Shown here: one piece after another, positions 7,901 to 17,600 of the stretch
Numbering within the stretch: position 1 is the first letter of the stretch
Layout of the letters: every line of letters starts with the position of its first letter
DNA from: DATFJT01 sp965230755
GTDB lineage: Bacteria > Bacteroidota > Bacteroidia > Chitinophagales > Saprospiraceae
Length of the DNA stretch: 22,784 bases
Assembly (NCBI GenBank): GCA_965230755.1
Contig: CBDDLT010000001.1
Location: 1 to 22,784 of the forward strand
Reading direction: 5' to 3'
The notes under the pieces: generated by a model
Told to the model about the DNA's origin: nothing
The model's input: only the letters and a program-made list of their open reading frames with translations
Database searches by the model: none
Position numbers and translations under genes: made by a program

Positions 7901-8514
7901 TCTTCCAAGCTCTTTCCCGAGTAAGTCCTTCTGCCCTTATAATCAAAGTAGTCTATATTCTCCAGGCCCTTATGGCGCATTAATTCTATGTAGAAATCAT
8001 CTCCAAAAATATCTAGCCACCATTTTAATTTTTTCTCTGCCCCTTCCATATCCCCTTTCACCAAATCCTGGGGAATTTCCGCTGCCAAACAACAACTTGT
8101 GGCAATCAAGCCTTCGTGATATTGTTCAATTAAAGATTTATCGATTCTAGGATATTTACCATACAATCCATCAATGAATCCAAGAGAACACAGTTTGGAA
8201 AGATTGCTATATCCTGTAGCGTTTTTGGCTAATAATAACTGATGAAATCGTCGATCGAATTCGCCCGCTGCCCTTTTAAAACTTCTTTTGAATCTATCTT
8301 CGACGAGATAAAATTCGCATCCTATGATAGGTTTGATATCTCTTTTCTGGGCTTCATTCACAAACTTGTACACACCGTACATGTTGCCGTGATCCGTTAT
8401 CGCGGTCGCCGTCTGCCCATCCCTTTTTGCTTTGTCAAGCATCAAAGAAATATCTGAGGCTCCATCCAAGAGACTGTATTGTGAGTGGCAATGCAAATGG
8501 ACAAAATCACACAT
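4954..8514 (-). CDS. dnaE: DNA polymerase III alpha subunit
   Basis: This is the catalytic subunit of the replicative DNA polymerase, 1186 residues, as expected for DnaE. The N-terminal PHP domain (about 1-270) has HLHCH (6-10), TDHGN (40-44), GCEF (65-68), His91, Cys141-Cys142 and NDSHY (225-229). The C-family polymerase core has GPGRGSAAGS (376-385), the catalytic acidic motif PDIDIDF (417-423) and KMDFLGLKTL (588-597, with the third catalytic Asp at 590). YQEQVM (710-715) and AFNKSHS (779-785) lie in the fingers. A helix-hairpin-helix segment is at about 858-875 (GLSAIKGVGEKV) and an OB fold at about 1022-1098. The PHP metal ligands look intact, unlike E. coli DnaE. The ATG at 8514 is the first in-frame start and aligns with the usual N-terminus of the family. 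Confidence 0.98.
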   Translation of the reverse strand: MCDFVHLHCHSQYSLLDGASDISLMLDKAKRDGQTATAITDHGNMYGVYKFVNEAQKRDIKPIIGCEFYLVEDRFKRSFKRAAGEFDRRFHQLLLAKNATGYSNLSKLCSLGFIDGLYGKYPRIDKSLIEQYHEGLIATSCCLAAEIPQDLVKGDMEGAEKKLKWWLDIFGDDFYIELMRHKGLENIDYFDYKGRRTYSGKSLEDINQELIILAKKHNIEIIATNDSHYVEEEDWVSHDILLCVNTGKKLEEENRFKFPSSDYYFKTQAEMAQAFTDFPEALANTVKIADKVENINLARDVLLPAFPLPNKFKTQQEYLRHLTFEGAKRRYGEVNAIVEERLNYELGVIENSGYPGYFLIVYDLTKTAREMNVSVGPGRGSAAGSAVAYCLEITNIDPIKYDLLFERFLNPERISMPDIDIDFDDEGRQKVIDYVVQKYGRNQVAQIVTYGTMGAKLAIRDVARVMDIPLDEVNSITKMFPSHLGASLKKVLADGGVDAGLASKMSGDDIGKANNFRKLTNDETDVSQMILTAKKLEGSVRNTGIHACGIIITPDEITKYVPVAADKRSNLLISQFDNSVAENAGLLKMDFLGLKTLTIISDAVMLVKKTLGEELNIDAISLEDEKTYQLFQRGETVGIFQYESAGMQKYMKELKPSTFEDLIAMNALYRPGPIEYIPNFIKRKHGQEEISYDLPVMENYLKGTYGITVYQEQVMLLSQELAGFSKGQADTLRKGMGKKKKALIDKLYPLFISGGTERGHEEDKLKKIWKDWEAFASYAFNKSHSTCYAYIAFQTAYLKANYPAQFMASVLTHERSDLSKLSFYLDECNRMEIEVLGPSVNESYGNFTVTPEGNIRFGLSAIKGVGEKVVEDIIEERKKGAYSNIFDFVIRNTKGSANKKSVEALALGGGFDCFEDLHRAQYFSASGKYDTFIEHLISYGSNFNKLEQEMEFSLFGNTDEVMIPEPEPPKVPEWPDSKKLQKEKDVIGIYASGHPLDIYAFELKHFVSFTLDLYDDNKVDRRPVCVAGMVSDVRRGENSRGNGYCRFELSDYKGSQNFGLYRESFSSFQHLIHEGSIIYIKGIFSKSRKNDQFYFNPTEIGLLESLGDNRTKAITLGIRLKNIDANYVERLQKILDDYPGSKKVSFKILEAENNLTVKMKKGGMGLNICSELIDELKKLDIQYRLN

Positions 8515-8516
8515 AG

Positions 8517-8530
8517 GATTCTTTTGAATC
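8517..8530. promoter_or_regulatory. Inverted repeat in the dnaE leader
   Basis: GATTC (8517-8521) and GAATC (8526-8530) form a 5-bp stem with a 4-base loop, ending two bases before the dnaE start codon. It could be a small hairpin that limits translation initiation or a weak operator. It is short, and its function is uncertain. Confidence 0.25.
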
Positions 8531-8536
8531 TAAGAT

Positions 8537-8576
8537 AAAAAAATGACGGAATATGAAACATCACATTCCGCCATTT
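8537..8576 (-). terminator. Intrinsic terminator of the giant surface-protein gene
   Basis: On the minus strand AAATGGCGGAAT (8576-8565) pairs with ATTCCGTCATTT (8552-8541) as a 12-bp stem with one G-U pair and a 12-base loop. A run of T follows, the complement of the A run at 8537-8543. It lies 25 bp after the stop of the 3108-residue gene and only about 22 bp before the dnaE start, so dnaE must start from a promoter within or over this terminator, or from readthrough. Confidence 0.85.
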
Positions 8577-8601
8577 AGACTACATTTCTAAAATCGTAAC
8601 G

Positions 8602-11600
8602 CTACTTTAATAAGGTAAATTTGCTTCTCAGTTTATGTTGCCCTACTTCTACTTGATAATAGTACAAGCCAGCCTCACCCAATTCCTGAGCATCAATTAA
8701 CCAAGAATTATATCCTTTTTTCAAGAATTTATCTTTGCTATATACAAGCTTTCCTAAAGCATTAAATACGGAAAGCGTAACTTTATCATCTTCGGAAATC
8801 ACAAAATTGATCGAACTTTCGTCCCCAAATGGGTTTGGTGTATTACCCAAAAGTTCCATTTGATTTCCATTGTATAGTTTTAATTCCAAACTTCTCTTGT
8901 CTCCATTTACGAGATATGCTTCAGGAATCATCCATTCTTCAGCTATTTCTAAATTGAAGGCGATATCTCCTTTCACTCTTCTAAAGATCAAGCTAAGTTC
9001 ATTCTCATCAGAATCACCCTCATCGATCTTACTTACCAAAATCACACCTTCTTCAATTAGATTTACATTGAAGTCCGCATTTGACCATCCTTCAATTTGC
9101 TCTAGAACGAAGTAGTAATCATCAAACACCAAGGCCATCTGATATCCTTCAAACTGAGCCAACTGTTCTCCGAGATTTACTCTTATGATATCTTTCGATT
9201 CATCGATCTCACCTTCTATCGTGAACATCTCCTTCTCAGAACCATCTGTTCTATTGGATGAAGCATTCAATGAAGGTTCAGCAGAATTATTGACATCTCC
9301 CATCTTGTATCCAATGAAATTCGCATCCAGCTGATCAACACCAACCGACGTAACCAATTCATATGGAATTTCAGTCAACCACGGATTCATTGCATTCTGG
9401 AAAATGTGACTTTGCGGAACAAAATGCCATGAGTTTACATCTGGGAACTCCTGAATTTCACGGAGTATTATTTGTCTGATATATAAAATATCCAAAACTC
9501 CGATTGATTCCGACATATCCACATCAGCAGCAAGCATTTCGTAAGCTGAATCCAAAGAATCCAATCCTAAAATATGCTTTCTAATTTCAATGAGATCCAA
9601 TGTAGATATTCCATTTCTATGGTCATCATTTCGGTATAACTCTATATAGTTTTCCCTACTTGATGGGTAATCTGCTATGGAATAACTTCCGTTACTCATT
9701 CCCATAGATTGCCCATTGATGATGGTCTCAACTAGATTGATTTCTACACCATGTTCCGTTGTTATGGTTCCGGCAAAAGTGGCCGTTTGAGAACATATAT
9801 CATTATTGTCCTCAACCAGAATTACGGTCTGACATGTTGACCTATTGCCATCTGCATCTTCAACAATTAGTATTACATCGTTGGCTCCCAAATGCCCACA
9901 ATCAAATACGTACTCCTCCAACATCGGACCTGCAGGATCTCCATTGGCATCCAATAACTGAATATAGAAGTTCAAATTCTCTTCATCAGTGCAATTATCA
10001 TTCGAACCTGCATCCAATAATTCAGCTGCCATATGAGCTAGACCGTCAGGTTTTAGGTTGATCGCCAAGCCAAACTTACATGAAGCCTGTGGGTTTCTAT
10101 TGTCCTGAACAACGAAATCAACCAATTCCGTACTAACATTTCCACACCCATCTATCACTGTGAAGTTGATAGAATGTGATCCTTTAGGATAATATCCACT
10201 AGGATCTCTAAGATCCGTTACATATCTGGAATTATGTCTTATCTGAACATTCGGACTACAGTTATCGAATGCTGAAATCTGGAAATTAACCCAAGCTTCA
10301 CATAATCCGGATTCAGTAATTCCGTCAGTCGAAACAGTTACATTGATTACTGGAGCCTCGTCATCGTCAATGAATATTATTTGCTCATGGATGTAGGAGA
10401 AATTCGGATCGCACCAATCTATTATTGTCCAAAGTCTCTTGATTTTTGTAGAGTTTTCGCACAATACAAATTCCTTGTCCGTGTAATTGATCGCAACGTG
10501 TTCACAATCGTATTCTACGTGTGGCTGATCAAACACTACCAAGGTATCATCCTCAGGAATAGTTGGAGTATTTAGATAATCATCATAGTAATTATATCTC
10601 TCCAGATCCTGAACTGCTACACTAGGATTCGAACTACAAGAAAGTGTAAGATCGAGTGGAAGTTTAACTATTCGAATTGGAGTAGTATCTTCCAGAGTAA
10701 TCAATTGCTCGCAAGTTTTATTGAAGACGATATCATCCGGAGTATTGAGCTCTCCATCATGACCTTCAAGTCGCTTTTCAACACTCCATTGTCTTCTTAT
10801 TGTACTACCGGGACAAAGATGCGCTGGAAGAATGTCTATATAGGTAGCATCTACATTCGAACAGTTACCGTCAGCTTCCGCCTCACCAGTAATCTCTAGA
10901 TCTTGATAATCATCCAGGCAGCTTATGGTTACGTCAGGAGGACATGTCAATACTGGAGGCAATTTATCCTCTATCGTTAGAACAGTAGTGCATTCACTAT
11001 AATTATCTCCAGTGATATCGTTCTCATCTATTCTATTATCACCATTTGTATCTGCGATTGGACCAAAGCTTCCATTACCATCTGCATCATCCCAGACCCT
11101 CAAGATCACTTCTAGTTCGCCAATATCACGACAAGCAACTCTAACGCAGTTGTTTTGTCTTATCATATTATCGTAGAATCTCCAGTTGTCTTCATCCTCT
11201 CTTCTGATCTGTAATCCAACATCTGTACAATTATCGTTGGAACCGTTATCTATCTGATCTGCACAGACATAAGCCCATCCATCGCTTGTTAGACTCACTA
11301 CCAGATTGGCAAAACAAATCGCGACCGGTGCAACTGGATCCGTAATGCTTACGCTGATATAACAAGTATCTGTATTGCCACATGCATCTTCAGCTATGTA
11401 CCTTCCTCTATACTCACCAACAGGCACCCCAATGGTTGGAATTACGATATCATTTTCATCCAATAACTCTCTTGTCACCACCGGATTACCATCACAATTA
11501 TCCGTTGCTACTACTTGTGGTAAAGACACATTTGTAAAACAATCATTATGTCTTAAAGTAAGTACCAAATCATCTGGACAAACGATCTCAGGCGCTATCA

Positions 11601-14600
11601 CATCTTCTACTTTGATGATTTGATCTTGAGTTTCTTCAAAATTAGGATCACACCAATCCAACACCGTCCATGTTCTTCTTATCGTGTAAGAATATGGCGA
11701 ACAAATATCAAATTCCTGATCGACATGACTCACGGCCACCTGAGTACAGTTTTCACTTCCATAAGTAGGGAAGTCAAATGGACGAGGTAGATCTTCCGGA
11801 TCCAAGTCCGTAGGATCAACAAAACACTCCACCGTATAATCCGGAGGCCAACTAATCGTCAAGTTATCCTGCTTGGTAAAGCTTATTATTTGTTCACAGG
11901 TTGAAGTATTTCCACCCGCATCAGTTGCAGTCCAAAGTCTTGTCAATTGCCCAATTCCACAAACATTTCTAGTGTCATTGATATCCACAAACTCCAAGTC
12001 ATAATCACAATTATCAAATACTCTAGGAAGTTCAAGTGAATTCGCCATTTCCAGCTCTATGACCAGACGATTAACCACACCAGACTGAAGGTCGAATTGG
12101 TCTGTAATAGTCCATACCCATGCACCCTCTTCATTTTCTCCGTTAAATGTATTGTCAATATTGGCTCCTATCGGAATGAAGTCATTTTGAGATTGAAAAT
12201 CCTGACAAACAGCAAATGCCGTAGCTGCTCCATCGTCAAATCCATGATCTACACCAGTCATTCCAAATAATAACTGACAATTTGGATTTAAATTAAAAGG
12301 ATAGATGTCGTAGACTGTTCCTTGAGGTGAAGTCAATGTAACACCGCCAGGGAAAACATAATCCAACGGATTATCCATATCAATGTCCATATAAACATTG
12401 ACTCCAGTAACCATTAAATTACCCAGGTCAGGAACCTGAATTGGAATATTTGTTACTGTTCCTGCGTCAGGCCCTAGAATGGTTCCAGGACTAATTTCAA
12501 ATCTTCTGATTTGATCAACTCCCGGATCCGGATCGTCCTCACACGATAAATTCAATGGATCCGGACATGTGACTACAGGTGGTATTTTATCTTCAATTCT
12601 CAATCTTGCCCAACATGAATTGCCAGTACTTGGCTCACTGACCATGACGATCAGTTCTTTTCCAATCATATCGCACGTTGCGATATTACCAAAATCATTT
12701 CCTATGCTATCTAAAATATTTACATCAAGATTCTCGCAAGCAAAATTGATGCTTAAGATCATACCAGGATTAATTTCGATCTCTCCATCCTGTCCGATAG
12801 ATATCTGTAAGTCACCGATACAGCTTACGCTATCCAGTGAAGGACAAGCTACCAAACCAAGATCCAATGAGAGATCTGTCTCTCCAGAACTCAAGTTTGT
12901 GCATGGCGTTCTCAGTTTCTCACCTTCGGCATCACTATCCATGTCGTCATTTCCAGCATGTGCACCGGTTGGGCCATAAGTTTCTTCATCAGGATTAATG
13001 AACTTAACGAAGTAATCACCTGGCACCAAACTGTCGAATAGGTATCTACAATTTATAGAATACATCGAATCCAATGCTACCTCCGGATCATCACAATGAT
13101 ATAGGAATACCAACACACTATCCACGCATGGCTCAGATGCATCTTGCATGCCATCTCTATCTTCATCTATCCAGATATAATCTCCAACAGCTGCCCATTG
13201 ATAAAAACCGGCATCTATTGTCGGGATAGTATCGCCAGGTTCCAAATCAAACACCTCCGTCATATTTCCATTCTCAGGGTTGGCGTCGCTGTCCGACGCT
13301 TCATCAGCCTGACCTGATTGATACGGAGATAATTCGTAATCTTGCTTGCCTGGGAAAGTCACTTTATATTCACCTGGAATCAAGTCGCAGAACATGTACT
13401 GTCCGTTGTCATCCGTATCGGTCATCGCGATAACCTCATTTCCGAAGATATCAGTACCGTTGAGCATTACCTTGCATCCCTCCAGGCCTTCTTCCTCCGG
13501 ATCCTGTATACCGTTCGCATTCTCATCATGCCAAACGAAATCTCCTATTTTCGACAATGGGAAAAATCCAGCATCGATGGTTAACAAGGAATCTCCTGGA
13601 TTCAATTCGTAAGTAGGGGTCATCAACATGACTGGGTCAGCGTCACTATCCTTATCATCACCATTAGATTCTACATTATCCATGGTCAGATGGTATCCCG
13701 GAACCTCAGTAAAAGTAATCTTGTAATTTCCTTCTGGTAAGTCACAGAATAGATAGTATCCTTCGGAATCTGTTGAACTCATCAACATGATATTCTCCCC
13801 TGTTGATGCCACCCCAGCTAAAGTTACTTTAACTCCGGATATTCCTTCCTCTCCTGGATCTTGAATTCCATCAGCGTTGGCATCCAACCAAACACGATCT
13901 CCAAGTTTAGCGTAACATTGGTCTATATTGACCAAAGTAGAAAAGGTCTTGTCTCCACAGTTTCCACCTAAACCACTATTTCCGGACACCATATAATCCA
14001 GTGCGATTTGTGTTAATTCGACCCCAGAAGGAACCCTCAAAATTCGATTGTTCTCTATCCAATGCATGCTATCGGTAGACCAAGTCCCCGTTGTACTTCC
14101 TGCAACTATTAATGTTCTTAAATCCAATATATTCTCCTCATCGACGGTCAAAGGACTATCTCCGGCACAAACATTGCCATTGCTCAGATCTACATTGGGC
14201 GTTTCATCCGTAATTGTAACAAAGAAAGATTCCTGCTCATTACATCTGCTCAGTGTTGCACTAGGATCGTATATATATAGTCTCAGGTCAGAGAAAACCG
14301 TATCTCCTACATCATATCTTTGGCCTGTTGCCATGGAACCTGTCCAATACGCCACTTGATTCGTTAGATTAGTACCGGTAATTGCCGGTAATACATAGTA
14401 CTCACATGACTCTTCATCCAAGACATTATCTATATCCACCATTGGATGAACATCTACTGTACCTGTTGCCATTCCTTGACAACCTGTGATATTGTCAGTA
14501 ACTATAACAGAATAATCAAATGATTCATCTGCCGTGAAGCTACCATCCTGATTGATCCATGAAGGAGTCCATTGATAGGAAAATGGTCCGGAACTTCCAG

Positions 14601-17600
14601 CAATACTTACATTGATTATTCCCAGTTCATTCTCGCATAATTCATCCGAACTGGATACTACATTGAGATTATTCAGCTTAGTAACTGTAGTAGTCGCTTC
14701 TCCCTCACATCCATTGATATCTGTAATGGTCACGCTATAAACCTGAGTATTCGTTACTAAAACTGTAATGGACTCTTGATTACTACCAGTACTCCAAGAA
14801 TAACTAAATGGTGCCGTGCCTCCCTGAATTTCCGGTGTTATAGTCACCTCTGAATTTTCACAGGCCTCTGCTTCTTCTAAACCAACATCCAACCTGTTAT
14901 TGACATTCAAAAAGGCACTGTCTAATACCTCACAACCATAAACGTCCGTAACAGTTACATGATACCATTGAGAGTTGATCACATTGGTCAGAATGATTTG
15001 GTCTATTGTAGAACCTGTATTCCATAGATAAGAATATGGTTCTGTACCTCCTTGTACCTCCACTTGAAATACAACATTCGAACCCTCACATGCCTGCAGA
15101 TCGTCCAATTCAGAACTCATCTCGGCATCCACAAAAACAATTGTATTTCCGAAAGGCAGACAATCAGGATCGTCAATAAACTCAGAGTCTGGATGGAGCA
15201 TCACATAAATGTAACTTGTACCATCAGGTAAATCCACTGTAACAGATGTTTCTGTTCCATTGGTTTCGATTTTTTCTTTCAGTACATTGATATCCAAAAC
15301 TGCTCGATCACCAAAATACAGTTCCTGAGCTGCTAATCCAGCATTCGAAGAATATACCACTTCGATAAAGTCCGTATTGGAGGAATGATTTACCATCAAT
15401 TGAACGTCCTCTTCAAAACAGAACGTTGTCTGATTATTTTCAGGTGCGATGCTTAAGTTCTCAACGCAAGGAATTTCAACTGGCACAATACCCAGATCAA
15501 AGCTGTGATCAACACTTCCTATTGTACCTGTAGTAAATTTTATACTTGGATACTTGAGAAACTGTGTTGGAGCATTGGGGTAAAGATCAAAATCCGAATC
15601 AAAATGATCTGAATCTAAAAAGTACTGCTCATTTGAAATGGTGATCTCGTATTGGCCCAAAAGAACTTGTTCGATGGTATCATATTGATCAATTCCAGCG
15701 ACCAAGTGATACATTGTAAATGGCTCTAATCCGTCAAACCCCGGAGTGTCATCATTAATATAATATTCTCCATTATTATCTGTAGTAACAGTAGCTAAGA
15801 CTTTCCCATCCATATCAGCGATACTAATATCGATACCGGAAACCGGAACTTCAAAAGTCTCTTGAATACCATTCTTATTGGCATCTATCCAAACATAATT
15901 ACCTACTTCCATAGGTGCTTCACTACTGATCAATGCCATATCGCCCATTCCATTGGCCTTACTTACATCCGGGCTTGAAATTTGATAAGGAATGGTCAAC
16001 GAACCATCCATGACATCGTATTGCTGAACCCCTTGGGAATAATCTGCTACGATAGGGTCATACACAGTATGAAGAACTTTTTCATGATGTGGGTGAATTG
16101 CCGATGCTCCAATCGTTACCTCCATGTGAGGAGAAGAAGAACTGCTGTACTGAGGAACGTAATCTGCATAGAAGAACTCTCCGGTGCCACTTGGACCATC
16201 ATCATCCAAAGCCAACCGACCGTGACTTGCCGATCCGTCATCATTGTTATGCTCACAACCAGATAAACCTTCAATCTGATAAAGACCGTTGTCAATTGGA
16301 CAAGCGAGAAGAACATCGCCTGCTGCATTACATACAAAATCCGCTGTTTGGTCTTCAATAAGAGCATCGAAATTCTCAAGCCCGGTTTGGTGTCCAAATC
16401 TATCCATTAGCGAGATAACCATTCTATCATCAGAAGTGAATTCTATATCCGATAACATAGGTTGTGCATAATAAGACTCACCTGCTGCATTATTTACAAC
16501 TGCTGGCCAATCCGACACCCAAGTATTCCACTGTTGTTTATAGTCTAGTTTATTTTCTCTAGTATAGTCTAAATCAAAGGATAAAACCAATTCGAACTCA
16601 TTCGCTAAAACATTCATGTTTTCAGGAATGAATCTCAAAATATGAGCAGAAAGATCTGAATTGTTTCCATCAGCACTACCATCACAAACAACTCCCAAGT
16701 ATCCATAGGAACCGTTAAATTCTACTGCCCATGGATGGTACTCACCATTACAATCAGGGAGTGCACTAAAATCTATCGGGAAATTCTTGACATATTCTCC
16801 ATCTATTTTACTTCCGTCCGTAGGGAGATGACTATCACTACTTACATCAACTTGGATGATGGAATTCTGATAAAGATTAACGACCCACAGGTGTGCGTCA
16901 TCCGGACCCATACTGAGGGAACCCATTCCTACTCTTCCCACTTTATCAAAGGCATCCAAATCATAAGAATCCTTAAATAAATTATCAGGATCATGTGCGC
17001 TCAGTGAATTTGGATAAGGGCAAGGAGTATCATCGGTACTAGCAGGTACTGCAAAATCTATTACACCCCTTGTTACCGTGCCCAAATCGATGCCGTTCAC
17101 GCCTTGAAGTGTGAATCCACCTATATAAGTCTCTGTTGGCATATACTCTACCATATAGATACCATCGACTGGTACATCCTGCTCTCCACTATTCAATGCG
17201 GGTGCTGCGAAAGGCCCCAAGCCGGAGTGTCTCTTCAAGTAAGCACTGGTATACACTCTTCCTTTAGAACATTGATAGTCTAAACCCCAACAGGTTCCAA
17301 CGTCTTTAAAAGAAACTTGTGTGCGGTTATCATTCTGAATCCCTTGATAGGTTGGTGAAAAAGGAATACTCAACAGTCCTGGAAATTTTGAAATATTACC
17401 ACTATTCACTGCTGCACCAGGTTGAGCTATAGGAAGGGCAACTCTTGCATTTGGACTTACGTTTTCTTTCGGTGAACTCAAACCAAAATTGATATCACAA
17501 TTGGGGGCAATTACATACATTGTGTTTGACCTAGATGGGCCTTGACCGGATTGACCTGTCAAAGCATAACCTTTCGGCATATTATTGAATCTCAATAAAT

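Noticed and set aside
12844..13908. CRISPR-like or satellite array
   Set aside because: The periodicity is at the protein level (SdrD-B repeats of about 355 bp), with diverged DNA and no short identical repeats with unique spacers.
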